Shown piece after piece: positions 8,183 to 15,855 of a stretch of 64,000 nt of DNA. The notes under the pieces were generated by a model. The model searched no databases. It had not been told where the DNA came from and saw only the letters and a program-made list of their open reading frames with translations. This DNA comes from Streptomyces eurythermus (lineage in GTDB: Bacteria; Actinomycetota; Actinomycetes; Streptomycetales; Streptomycetaceae). The stretch covers positions 62,001-126,000 of the forward strand of contig NZ_BMSK01000010.1 in assembly GCF_014649115.1 (NCBI RefSeq), in the 5' to 3' direction. Both the position numbers and the translations under genes were made by a program. Every line of letters begins with the position of its first letter. The first letter of the stretch is position 1.

Positions 8183-9481
8183 TTACTTCGCGGACGCCGT
8201 CAGGTCGCCGCGGCGGGGGGACGCGAAGGATTCCAGGTCGGCGCGGGTGAGGCCGGTGAGGCGGGCCACCTCGGCGATGTCCAGGGCGCCGCAGTCCAGG
8301 CCGCGCAGCAGATAGCCGCTGAGCGCCTTGGCGGTGGCGGGCTCGTCCATGACGTCGCCGCCGGCCCGGTTGGCGTAGCGGGAAAGGCGGGCCGCGGCCT
8401 GCTCGAAGCCCTCGCGGTAGAAGGCGAAGACGGCGGCGTAGCGGGTGGGGATGTGCCCGGGGTGCATGTCCCAGCCCTGGTAGTAGGCGCGGGCCAGCGC
8501 CCGCCGGGTCAGGCCGTAGTGGAGGCGCCAGGCGTCGTGGACTTTCGCCGTCGGGCCGACGGGCAGGACGTTGGTGGAGCCGTCCGAGACACGGACGCCG
8601 GTGCCGGCCGCGGCCACCTGCATGACGGCCTTGGCGTGGTCGGCGGCCGGGTGGTCGCTGGCCTGGTAGGCGGCGGAGACGCCGAGGCAGGCGCTGTAGT
8701 CGAAGGTGCCGTAGTGCAGCCCGGTGGCGCGGCCCTCGGCGGCCTGGATCATGCGGGCGACCGCGGCGGTGCCGTCGGTGGCCAGGATGGACTGGCTGGT
8801 CTCGATCTGGATCTCGAAGCCCAGGCGCCCGGCGTCCAGGCCGTGCGCCTTCTCGAATGCCTCCAGCAGCCGGGCGAAGGCGCCGACCTGCTCGGGGTAG
8901 GTCACCTTGGGCAGGGTGAGGACCAGGCCGTCGGGCAGGCCGCCGGCCTCCATCAGACCGGTGAGGAAGACGTCGAGGGTGCGGATGCCCCGGTCCCGTA
9001 CGGCGGCCTCCATGCACTTCATGCGGATGCCCATGTAGGGCGCGGCGGTGCCGTCCCGGTACGCCTCGGCGATCAGGCGGGCGGCGCGGGCGGCCGTCGC
9101 GTCCTCCTCCGCGTCGGGGCGGGGGCCGTAGCCGTCCTCGAAGTCGACGCGCAGGTCCTCGATGGGCTCGCGCTCCAGCTTGGCCCGCACCCGGGAGTAG
9201 ACCGGCTCGGCCAGCTCGTCGGACAGGCCGAGGACGGCCGCGAAGGAGGCGGCGTCCGGGGCGTGTTCGTCGAGCGCCGCGAGCGCCTGGTCGCCCCAGG
9301 AGCGGATGGTGTCCGCGGCGAAGGCGTCGCCGGGGACGTACACGGTGTGGACGGGCTGGCGGGTGCCCGGGTCCCCGGGATAGCGGCGCTCCAGCTCCGC
9401 GTCGACCGGTGCGAGGGAAGCGCTGATCTCCTCGCTGACGGCGCCCGCGAGGCTCGTCGCCACCTTCTCCTGCTGACCCAT
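8183..9481 (-). CDS. HpcH/HpaI aldolase / citrate lyase (CitE-like) family protein
   Basis: A 432-residue protein of the actinobacterial CitE-like group (DUF6986 type). Segments seen are DLRVDFEDGYGPRPDAEEDA (metal/acid binding, near 114-133), YMGIRMKCMEA, LTLPKVTYPEQ, IQIETSQSILA (Glu in the barrel) and GWDMHPGHIPTRYAA near the C-terminus. Family enzymes cleave or form carbon-carbon bonds of acyl-CoA or keto-acid substrates with Mg2+; the precise reaction here is unknown. ATG at 9481 follows a good SD (GGAGGG). The TAA stop abuts an octamer repeat. The upstream region 9490-9540 is AT-rich and probably the promoter. Confidence 0.85.
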   Translation of the reverse strand: MGQQEKVATSLAGAVSEEISASLAPVDAELERRYPGDPGTRQPVHTVYVPGDAFAADTIRSWGDQALAALDEHAPDAASFAAVLGLSDELAEPVYSRVRAKLEREPIEDLRVDFEDGYGPRPDAEEDATAARAARLIAEAYRDGTAAPYMGIRMKCMEAAVRDRGIRTLDVFLTGLMEAGGLPDGLVLTLPKVTYPEQVGAFARLLEAFEKAHGLDAGRLGFEIQIETSQSILATDGTAAVARMIQAAEGRATGLHYGTFDYSACLGVSAAYQASDHPAADHAKAVMQVAAAGTGVRVSDGSTNVLPVGPTAKVHDAWRLHYGLTRRALARAYYQGWDMHPGHIPTRYAAVFAFYREGFEQAAARLSRYANRAGGDVMDEPATAKALSGYLLRGLDCGALDIAEVARLTGLTRADLESFASPRRGDLTASAK

Positions 9482-9696
9482 CCCACACCCTCCAGTTTTC
9501 CGCTTTATGGAATCAACAATCCGTATAGCGAAGTTATCTGGCAACCTTCCCACTGGTCAACACCACATCGTGTGCACTCCACTCCACGCTCTCGACACGG
9601 TCACCTCTCTCTGGCACCGTGCCGGAGCCGCACCCCTTCGACCGCGCCGGCCCGTCGGCGACGAGCCGCCCCGAAGCCGCAGCAGGAGGAGCACCC

Positions 9697-10602
9697 GTGC
9701 CGAGCCACACCCGAGTCACGCGCCGCAGGGGCCTGAAGGCCGCGCTGGCCGCCGCGATTCCCCTGCCCCTGTCCAGTACAGCACTCTCCGCGGGCCCCGC
9801 CAGGGCGGGCACGGACCGCCACGCCCCCCTGCGTGTGATGTCGTTCAACCTCCGCTACGCGAGCACCGCCGAGCCGCACAGCTGGGCCGCCCGCCGCCCC
9901 GTGACGCGCGCCCTGCTGCACCGCGAGCGCCCGCATGTCATCGGCACCCAGGAGGGCCTCTACCAGCAGTTACGGGACATCGAGGCCGACCTCGGGACGG
10001 CGTACGACTGGATCGGCACCGGGCGCGCGGGCGGCAGCCGCGACGAGTTCATGGCCGTCTTCTACGACACGCGCCGGCTCGCCCCCGAGGAGTACGACCA
10101 CTTCTGGCTCTCCGACACGCCGGACGTGATCGGGTCCAACACCTGGGGCGGCGGTTCCGTCCGCATGGTGACCCGGGTCCGGTTCCGGGACCTGCGCTCC
10201 GGCGACCGGGAGTTCCACCTGCTGAACACCCACCTCGACAACCACAGCCAGTACGCACGCGCGCGTGCCGCCGCCCTGATCGCCCGGCGCATCGCCGCAC
10301 TGGGCACCTCGCTCCCGCTCGTCGTCACCGGCGACTTCAACGTGGCCGCCCACAAGAACCCGGTCTACGACACGATGCTGGGCGCGGGTCTGGCCGACAC
10401 CTGGGACACGGCGGCCGAGCGGAGCGAGCTGTACGGCACCTTCCACGGCTACCGGCCGCCGACGCCGGGGGGCGATCGCATCGACTGGATCCTCGCCACC
10501 CCCGGTGTGACGGCGCACGAGGCCCGGATCAACGCCTTCTCGGCGCACGGGCAGTACCCGAGCGACCATCTGCCGGTGCAGGCTTCGCTGACGCTGGGAT
10601 GA
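9697..10602 (+). CDS. Tat-exported endonuclease/exonuclease/phosphatase family hydrolase
   Basis: A 301-residue protein. The N-terminus VTRRRGLKAALAAAIPL is a twin-arginine signal. The EEP fold has all its metal and catalytic motifs: SFNLRYA, GTQEGL (catalytic Glu), NTHLDNHS, GDFNVAA, DRIDWIL and SDHLPV. The family includes secreted DNases, sphingomyelinase-like and phosphoester hydrolases; the substrate is unknown. GTG at 9697 follows AGGAGGA (9683-9689). A long terminator follows directly. Confidence 0.88.
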   Translation: MPSHTRVTRRRGLKAALAAAIPLPLSSTALSAGPARAGTDRHAPLRVMSFNLRYASTAEPHSWAARRPVTRALLHRERPHVIGTQEGLYQQLRDIEADLGTAYDWIGTGRAGGSRDEFMAVFYDTRRLAPEEYDHFWLSDTPDVIGSNTWGGGSVRMVTRVRFRDLRSGDREFHLLNTHLDNHSQYARARAAALIARRIAALGTSLPLVVTGDFNVAAHKNPVYDTMLGAGLADTWDTAAERSELYGTFHGYRPPTPGGDRIDWILATPGVTAHEARINAFSAHGQYPSDHLPVQASLTLG

Positions 10603-10605
10603 GGC

Positions 10606-10643
10606 GAGGCCCCCGTGACCGTCGGTGCGGTCACGGGGGCCTC
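10606..10643. terminator. Bidirectional terminator
   Basis: Perfect 15-bp stem (GAGGCCCCCGTGACC / GGTCACGGGGGCCTC) with an 8-nt loop. It lies between the convergent EEP hydrolase and etfA and can serve both. Confidence 0.85.
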
Positions 10644-10661
10644 GGCCGGCTGATGCGGGGA

Positions 10662-11624
10662 TCAGCCCTTGCGGGCCTTGATCTCCTCGGTCAGCTGCGG
10701 CACGACGTCGAACAGGTCGCCGACCACGCCGTAGTCGGCCAGCTCGAAGATCGGGGCCTCCTCGTCCTTGTTGACGGCCACGATCGTCTTCGAGGTCTGC
10801 ATGCCGGCGCGGTGCTGGATCGCGCCGGAGATGCCGTTGGCGATGTACAGCTGCGGCGACACGCTCTTGCCGGTCTGGCCGACCTGGTTGGTGTGCGGGT
10901 ACCAGCCGGCGTCGACGGCGGCGCGCGAGGCACCGACGGCCGCGCCCAGCTGGTCGGCGAGGGCCTCGATGATCGCGAAGTTCTCCGCGCCGTTCACACC
11001 GCGGCCGCCGGAGACCACGATCGCGGCCTCGGTCAGCTCCGGGCGGCCCGTGGACTCACGCGGCGTACGGCCGGTGATCTTCGTGCCGGTCGCCTTGTCG
11101 GAGAAGGTCACCGACAGGGCCTCGACCGCGCCGACGGCCGGGGCGGCCTCGACGGCGGCGCTGTTCGGCTTGACCGTGATGACCGGGGTGCCCTTGACGA
11201 CACGGGACTTGGTGGTGAAGGACGCGGCGAACACCGACTGGGTGGCCACCGGGCCCTCCTCGCCGGCCTCCAGGTCGACGGCGTCGGTGATGATGCCCGA
11301 GCCGATGCGCAGCGCCAGGCGGGCGGCGATCTCCTTGCCCTCGGCGGAGGACGGGACCAGCACGGCGGCCGGGGAGACGGCCTCGTAGGCGGCCTGGAGG
11401 GCGTCCACCTTCGGCACGACCAGGTACTCGGCGTAGTCGGCGGCGTCGTGGGTGAGCACCTTGACCGCGCCGTGCTCGGCGAGCGTGGCGGCGGTGTCGG
11501 CGGCGCCGTTGCCCAGCGCGACGGCGACGGGCTCGCCCAGGCGGCGGGCCAGGGTCAGCAGCTCCAGGGTGGGCTTGCGGACGGCACCGTCCACGTGGTC
11601 GACGTAGACGAGGACTTCAGCCAT
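10662..11624 (-). CDS. etfA: Electron transfer flavoprotein alpha subunit
   Basis: A 320-residue alpha subunit that carries FAD and passes electrons from acyl-CoA and related dehydrogenases. The FAD-binding C-terminal domain is intact: VVSGGRGVNGAENF, AVGASRAAVDAGWYPHTNQVGQTGKSVSPQLYIANGISGAIQH (read in parts) and IVAVNKDEEAPIFELADYGVVGD. It follows etfB by about 50 nt in the same operon. Length and motifs are normal for the family. Confidence 0.97.
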   Translation of the reverse strand: MAEVLVYVDHVDGAVRKPTLELLTLARRLGEPVAVALGNGAADTAATLAEHGAVKVLTHDAADYAEYLVVPKVDALQAAYEAVSPAAVLVPSSAEGKEIAARLALRIGSGIITDAVDLEAGEEGPVATQSVFAASFTTKSRVVKGTPVITVKPNSAAVEAAPAVGAVEALSVTFSDKATGTKITGRTPRESTGRPELTEAAIVVSGGRGVNGAENFAIIEALADQLGAAVGASRAAVDAGWYPHTNQVGQTGKSVSPQLYIANGISGAIQHRAGMQTSKTIVAVNKDEEAPIFELADYGVVGDLFDVVPQLTEEIKARKG

Positions 11625-11676
11625 GGGATTGCTCTCCTGCGTAACGAAGTTGAGGGGCGGTCAGCGGGTCGGGCCC

Positions 11677-12462
11677 TTAGATGAACTTCTGGGCCGCGAG
11701 GAACTCAGCGAGCTGCTTGCCGCCCTCGCCCTCGTCCTTGACGATGGTGCCGGCCGTGCGGGCCGGACGCTCGGTCGCGGACTCGACCTTGGTGAAGGCG
11801 CCGTCCAGGCCGACCTCCTCGGCCTCGATGTCGAGGTCGGACAGGTCCCAGGACTCCACCGGCTTCTTCTTGGCCGCCATGATGCCCTTGAAGGAGGGGT
11901 AGCGGGCCTCGCCGGACTGGTCGGTCACGGAGACGACCGCCGGGAGCTGCGCCTGGAGCTGCTCGGAGGCGGCGTCACCGTCGCGGCGGCCCGTGACCGT
12001 GCCGTCCTCGACGGAGACCTCGGACAGCAGGGTGACCTGCGGGACGCCCAGGCGCTCGGCGACCAGCGCCGGGACGATGCCCATGGTGCCGTCGGTGGAG
12101 GCCATGCCGGAGATGACCAGGTCGTAACCGGCCTTCTCGATGGCCTTGGCCAGCACCAGGGAGGTGCCGATGGCGTCGGTGCCGTGCAGGTCGTCGTCCT
12201 CGACGTGAATGGCCTTGTCCGCACCCATGGACAGGGCCTTGCGGAGCGCGTCCTTGGCGTCCTCGGGGCCCACCGTCAGAACGGTGACCTCGGCGTCGTC
12301 CGCCTCCTCCTTGATCTGGAGGGCCTGCTCGACCGCGTACTCGTCCAGCTCGGAGAGCAGACCGTCCACGTCGTCGCGGTCGACGGTCAGGTCATCGGCG
12401 AAGTGCCGGTCGCCAGTGGCGTCGGGCACGTACTTCACAGTGACAACGATCCTCAAGCTCAC
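11677..12462 (-). CDS. etfB: Electron transfer flavoprotein beta subunit
   Basis: A 261-residue beta subunit (AMP/adenine-binding) of ETF. It starts MSLRIVVTVKYVPD and shows DEYAVEQALQIKEE, LSMGADKAIHV, DLVISGMASTDGTMGIVPALVAERLG and the C-terminal recognition-loop area MAAKKKPVESWDLSDL. The GTG start at 12462 follows TAGGAGAG. It is the first gene of etfBA. Its leader has a hairpin at 12493-12511. Confidence 0.97.
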   Translation of the reverse strand: MSLRIVVTVKYVPDATGDRHFADDLTVDRDDVDGLLSELDEYAVEQALQIKEEADDAEVTVLTVGPEDAKDALRKALSMGADKAIHVEDDDLHGTDAIGTSLVLAKAIEKAGYDLVISGMASTDGTMGIVPALVAERLGVPQVTLLSEVSVEDGTVTGRRDGDAASEQLQAQLPAVVSVTDQSGEARYPSFKGIMAAKKKPVESWDLSDLDIEAEEVGLDGAFTKVESATERPARTAGTIVKDEGEGGKQLAEFLAAQKFI

Positions 12463-12492
12463 GCCGGCTCTCCTACTGCATCGTCATTTCGG

Positions 12493-12511
12493 GCTGCCTC
12501 TTGCAGGCAGC
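12493..12511 (-). promoter_or_regulatory. Hairpin at the etfB promoter/5-prime leader
   Basis: GCTGCCT-5 nt-AGGCAGC perfect inverted repeat, 31 bp before the etfB start. On the minus strand TATGCT (complement of 12509-12514) directly precedes it and may be the -10, so the hairpin would lie at or just after the transcription start. Could be an operator or an mRNA-stabilising stem. Confidence 0.4.
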
Positions 12512-12678
12512 ATAGGCGCCTCAAGCGGCCGATCCCGGTCGGGGCGTCCGCGCGCTCCGAACGAGATATTACTCGTCAGTACACCCAGTTCCTGCCCGCT
12601 AAGCAAGCGCTTTGAACTGTGACCTTCGCAACGCAGCGTAACCGGAACTCGACGGGCGCGCAGCGGAGCCCGGAGTGA

Positions 12679-13188
12679 TCAATCCCGCAGACCGTTGAAG
12701 CGGCCCTGGTGATAGAGGAGCGGGCGGCCGTCGCCCGAGGGGTCGCCGAGCACGACCTCGGCGAGCACGATCCGGTGGTCGCCGGCCGGGACCCGCCCGA
12801 CGATCCGGCACACCAGCCAGGCCAGCACGTCGTCCAGCACCGGCACCCCCTGCGGCCCCTCCCGCCAGGCGGTGGGCGCGCCGAAGCGGTCGGCGCCGCT
12901 GCGCGCGAAGGTGGCGGCCAGGTCGCTCTGGTGCTCGCCGAGTATGTGCACGCCGACGTGGTCCGTCTCGGCGATCGCGGGCCAGCTGGAGGCGCCCGTG
13001 CCGATGCCGAAGGAGACGAGCGGGGGTTCGGCGGAGACGGAGGTGAGGGAGGTGGCGGTGAAGCCGACCGGGCCCGAGGCGCCGCGCGCGGTGATCACCG
13101 CCACACCGGCGGCGTGCCGGCGGAAGGCGGAGCGCAGCAGGTCCGGGGAGGCGGTCCGGGGGGTGCCGAGTTCGGGAGTGGCCGTCAT
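12679..13188 (-). CDS. Flavin reductase family protein (FMN-binding split barrel)
   Basis: A 169-residue NAD(P)H:flavin oxidoreductase-like protein. Recognisable segments are FRRHAAGVAVIT, GPVGFTATSLTSVSAEPPLVSFG (flavin site), HVGVHILGEHQSDLAATFA, and the C-terminal YHQGRFNGL typical of reductase components of two-component monooxygenases. ATG at 13188 follows AAGGA. A leader peptide of the cysteine-linked family ends 44 nt upstream, suggesting sulfur-responsive expression and a role supplying reduced flavin to a sulfonate or similar monooxygenase (inference). Confidence 0.88.
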   Translation of the reverse strand: MTATPELGTPRTASPDLLRSAFRRHAAGVAVITARGASGPVGFTATSLTSVSAEPPLVSFGIGTGASSWPAIAETDHVGVHILGEHQSDLAATFARSGADRFGAPTAWREGPQGVPVLDDVLAWLVCRIVGRVPAGDHRIVLAEVVLGDPSGDGRPLLYHQGRFNGLRD

Positions 13189-13232
13189 GGAGTTGTCCTT
13201 CTGCCGGGGGTCACGAGCGGGTCCGCGGGTGC

Positions 13233-13313
13233 TCAACGGCCCGGACACCCCGCGCTCGCGGTGCGGGCCAGGTCGATGTGGACCCGCCCGTAGAGAAGGA
13301 GTTCTGTCGGCAT
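13233..13313 (-). CDS. Putative regulatory leader peptide upstream of flavin reductase
   Basis: A 26-residue open frame containing GRVHIDLARTASAGC, matching the actinobacterial leader-peptide pattern (G/R)RHxDL-R-(S/A)SAxC placed before sulfur-metabolism genes. It has no SD. A promoter-like pair puts the transcription start at about the ATG, so it is probably leaderless. The TGA is 44 nt before the flavin-reductase ATG. Role inferred: translation through the C-terminal Arg/Cys region senses cysteine or translation status and controls the downstream gene. Confidence 0.75.
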   Translation of the reverse strand: MPTELLLYGRVHIDLARTASAGCPGR

Positions 13314-13319
13314 GCGGTC

Positions 13320-13349
13320 AGGTTGGCGACCGGCGAGGCGTACCGTCAA
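13320..13349 (-). promoter_or_regulatory. Promoter of the leader peptide/flavin reductase transcript
   Basis: Minus strand: TTGACG (complement of 13344-13349), 18-nt spacer, CAACCT (complement of 13320-13325), then 6 nt to the leader ATG. The layout closely matches the promoter before the second leader at 56216. Confidence 0.55.
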
Positions 13350-13396
13350 GCGGCTTCCGCGATCCGGAAGACGGCGCACCGCGCGCCGGGACCCGC

Positions 13397-13729
13397 TCAT
13401 ACCGCTTCTCCCAGGGCCGCTATGACGTCGGCCTTGCGGGGCTGTCCGGTGGCGCGCCGCACCACCCGCCCGCCGGCGTCGAGGACCAGGACGGTGGGCG
13501 TCTTCACGATCTCCAGCGCGCGTACGAGGTCCAGGTGGGCCTCCGCGTCGATCTCGACGTGGGTCACGCCCGGGACCAGCCCGGCGACCTCGCCGAGGAC
13601 CCGGCGGGTGGCCCGGCAGGGCGCACAGAAGGCGCTGGAGAACTGCACCAGCGTGGCCCGCTCCCCCAGCACCGCGCCGAGTTCGGCCGCACCGATGCGC
13701 CTGCCGTCGTCGCGCCCGCCCACCCGCAC
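13397..13729 (-). CDS. Thioredoxin-family protein
   Basis: A 110-residue thioredoxin fold with the active site SAFCAPCRATRRVL (CAPC in place of CGPC), a cis-Pro region KTPTVLVLDAGGRVV, and a single domain. The CxxC is intact, so disulfide exchange activity is expected; partners are unknown. GTG at 13729 is the longest start, but GTG at 13723 has the better SD geometry (GGGAGA six nt upstream). It lies just upstream of the leader peptide/flavin reductase unit but appears to be a separate transcript. Confidence 0.85.
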   Translation of the reverse strand: MRVGGRDDGRRIGAAELGAVLGERATLVQFSSAFCAPCRATRRVLGEVAGLVPGVTHVEIDAEAHLDLVRALEIVKTPTVLVLDAGGRVVRRATGQPRKADVIAALGEAV

Positions 13730-14046
13730 TCTCCCGTTCCGCCGCCGGCGCGGCTCGTCGCGGCGGGCACGTCAGGGGCGCACCGCCGGTCCGGTCGTCG
13801 TCAATACAACCGGTCCCGGGGCCGCGAAGATTCCCGGCGGCATCCCCGGGGAAGGTAAAGGGGACCCAAAGATCCGAGGTGGGATGTAGGCCGACGTGAC
13901 GAGGATCTCGCGTTAGGGGGGCACCAGAACTGGCCACCCGTACGTTCTTCGGGCACGATCTGCGAGACGCCGTAAACCTACGGCTGCGTAACCTTCCCGC
14001 CGGGAGCCCCCTTTCCCGAGCAGAGCAGAAAGGGCACACCCCGCCC
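13730..14046. promoter_or_regulatory. Divergent region between thioredoxin and plsC
   Basis: 317 bp without a gene. The region immediately before plsC has TACG-4 nt-CGTA (13979-13990) embedded in an AT-richer segment with GTAACC, resembling operators of lipid-gene TetR-type regulators only loosely. No firm promoter assignment made. Confidence 0.3.
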
Positions 14047-14772
14047 ATGGCAGAGCTGGTCTACCGTCCCGTCATCGGTATCGCCAAGACGGCGTTCAAG
14101 GTCTGGGATCTGAAGATCGACTGCCGGGGGTCGGAGAACATCCCGCGCTCGGGCGGCGCCGTGCTGGTGAGCAATCACATCAGCTATCTGGACTTCATCT
14201 TCAACGGTCTGGCCGCCCTGCCGCAGAAGCGGCTGGTGCGCTTCATGGCGAAGGATTCCGTCTTCCGGCACCGGATCTCCGGGCCCCTCATGCGCGGCAT
14301 GAAGCACATCCCGGTGGACCGCGGGCAGGGCGAGAAGGCGTACGCGCACGCGCTGGACGCGCTGCGCTCCGGCGAGGTCATCGGGCTGTTCCCGGAGGCG
14401 ACGATCTCGCAGTCCTTCACGCTGAAGAGCTTCAAGTCGGGCGCGGCCCGGCTGGCCCAGGAGGCGGGCGTGCCGCTGGTCCCGATGGCGGTGTGGGGCA
14501 CGCAGCGGCTGTGGACGAAGGGGCAGCCGCGCAACTTCAAGCGCAGCCACCTGCCCGTCACCGTCCGGGTCGGCGAGGCGGTGGAGGCCCCCCGCGACCA
14601 GTACGCCGGCGCCATCACTCGCCGGCTGCGCGAACGCGTCCAGGAACTGCTGGAGGCCGCGCAGCGTGCCTACCCGGGCCGCCCCAAGGGCCCGGACGAC
14701 TCCTGGTGGCTGCCCTCCCACCTCGGCGGTACGGCGCCCACGGCGGAGGAGTTGCGGGCGGTCCAGGCGTAA
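14047..14772 (+). CDS. plsC: 1-acyl-sn-glycerol-3-phosphate acyltransferase (PlsC family)
   Basis: A 241-residue membrane-associated acyltransferase that transfers an acyl group to lysophosphatidate in phospholipid synthesis. It has the catalytic NHxxxxD motif as NHISYLD (near 50), the FPEGT-type block as FPEAT (near 120), and the substrate-binding VPLVPMAVWGT. Length is standard. The start ATG at 14047 follows AAAGGG. Several paralogues are usual in Streptomyces, so acyl/acceptor specificity is unassigned. Confidence 0.92.
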   Translation: MAELVYRPVIGIAKTAFKVWDLKIDCRGSENIPRSGGAVLVSNHISYLDFIFNGLAALPQKRLVRFMAKDSVFRHRISGPLMRGMKHIPVDRGQGEKAYAHALDALRSGEVIGLFPEATISQSFTLKSFKSGAARLAQEAGVPLVPMAVWGTQRLWTKGQPRNFKRSHLPVTVRVGEAVEAPRDQYAGAITRRLRERVQELLEAAQRAYPGRPKGPDDSWWLPSHLGGTAPTAEELRAVQA

Positions 14773-14799
14773 CGCCCGCGGCGCCCGGCCGTTTCCGGG

Positions 14800-15180
14800 C
14801 ACTCGGATGCGTTGCCCCGGCCGGGCTCGGTCTGTGCGGACCACCCGCCGTCGAGGTATGGCCGCCTCCCGGGTGCGGGTCGTTCGCGGCCGGTCACGCG
14901 GCCCTCCGCGCCCCCTCCGGGCGCATCGGAACCGGGGACGCTGCCAGGGCCGACCGGGTCATGCGCACCACTCGCCCTCCAGGCACGGCCACCTCCCGAG
15001 TACGGATCACTCGCGGCCCGTCACGCAGTCCCCGCACCCCCTCTGGCCGCGCCGGCACCGAGGATGCCGCCAGGACTGGCCAGGTCTGCGGACCACCCGC
15101 CGCCCAGGCACGACCACCTCCCGAGCGCGGGTCGTTCGCGGCCGGTCGCGCGGTTCCCCGCGCCCCTTCGGCGACGCGAC
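14800..15180. repeat. Three tandem degenerate repeats of about 126 bp
   Basis: The segment GCGGACCACCCGCC begins at 14836 and 15088, and its variant GCGCACCACTCGCC at 14963 (spacing 127 and 125 bp). Each is followed by an alignable block (CACCTCCCGAG, CGGGTCGTTCGCGGCC, GTCGCGCGG, CCCCGCGCCCC). The last unit, ending in GGTTCCCCGCGCCCCTTCGG, resembles a dispersed intergenic element common in Streptomyces. No protein-like frame spans it. Confidence 0.85.
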
Positions 15181-15186
15181 GAGATG

Positions 15187-15777
15187 TCAGAGAGCCGCCG
15201 GGAGGGTCTTCCACAGGGCCGGGCGGTCGGGAGCCGTTCGCAGGGCGGTGAGGACCGCCGGGTGCGGGGCGGCGTACAGGCCCGGGTAGTCCGTCTCACC
15301 GGCCGCGGGGTCCGGGGTCCAGGCCAGCCGTTCGCCGGACAGGGAGAACCGCGCGTCCACTCCCGGCTTGTTGCCCCGGGGGTCCTGACGGTGCCAGGCG
15401 CCGTGGAAGCGTACGGCGACCAGGCCGTGGAGCAGATGGCCGCCGGCGTCGTCGGTCAGGCGCTGGTAGCACAGGGCCGTCGGGATGTCCTCGGCCCGCA
15501 GCAGGGCGGCCAGGGCGTGGGACTTGGCGTGGCAGATGCCGGTGCCCAGGGCCAGTACGTCAGAAGCGCGCCAGGTGACGCGCGGGTCGCCGGAGTCCAC
15601 GGAGTGCGGGATGGTGTCGCGGACGAACTCATACGCGGCCCGCGCATATTCATACGAGTCGGCGGCGTCGGCCGCGAGGCGTGCGGCGGTCTCCCGGACC
15701 AGTGGGTGATGGTGGTCGATGACCTCGTCCGCGGCGAGGTACGCGGACAGGTCGGCTGTGTTCTGGATCAGCTCCAT
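15187..15777 (-). CDS. Transglutaminase-like domain protein
   Basis: A 196-residue protein with a bacterial transglutaminase-like fold. The catalytic triad is visible: Cys in GTGICHAKSHALAALLR, His in LLHGLVAVRFHGAWHRQ, and Asp in QDPRG. Upstream helical residues (YEYARAAYEFVRDTIPHS) match the family. Members act as proteases or deamidases/crosslinkers; function unknown. ATG at 15777 is used because the longer frame to 15849 runs through an AT-rich palindromic region. It lies downstream of threonine aldolase but separated by a probable promoter. Confidence 0.85.
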   Translation of the reverse strand: MELIQNTADLSAYLAADEVIDHHHPLVRETAARLAADAADSYEYARAAYEFVRDTIPHSVDSGDPRVTWRASDVLALGTGICHAKSHALAALLRAEDIPTALCYQRLTDDAGGHLLHGLVAVRFHGAWHRQDPRGNKPGVDARFSLSGERLAWTPDPAAGETDYPGLYAAPHPAVLTALRTAPDRPALWKTLPAAL

Positions 15778-15796
15778 GCCCGCAGAGCATAGGAAC

Positions 15797-15844
15797 GCGA
15801 TCACCCAGGAGTCAATGACTTTCCAGGTGATCGCATAACTATGC
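15797..15844. promoter_or_regulatory. Nested inverted repeats before the transglutaminase-like gene
   Basis: Outer arms GCGATCACC (15797-15805) and GGTGATCGC (15826-15834) are perfect. Partly overlapping is GCATA-AC-TATGC (15833-15844), which resembles an ArgR box. They lie between the threonine aldolase stop and the transglutaminase start, so probably form that gene's operator or promoter region. Confidence 0.5.
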
Positions 15845-15855
15845 AGCACTGGGGG

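Noticed and set aside
9524..9537. TATAGCGAAGTTAT resembles one arm of loxP
   Set aside because: It has an extra base and no matching second arm or 8-bp spacer beside it; chance match in an AT-rich promoter.
7655..9736. 693-codon plus-strand frame through the intergenic region and the CitE-like gene
   Set aside because: Antisense shadow of the aldolase; low-complexity translation.
12493..12511. Riboswitch in the etfB leader
   Set aside because: Only one short hairpin is seen and no aptamer-like conserved core.
12570..12581. TACT-4 nt-AGTA palindrome upstream of etfB
   Set aside because: Arms are only 4 bp and extension fails, so it is too weak to call an operator.
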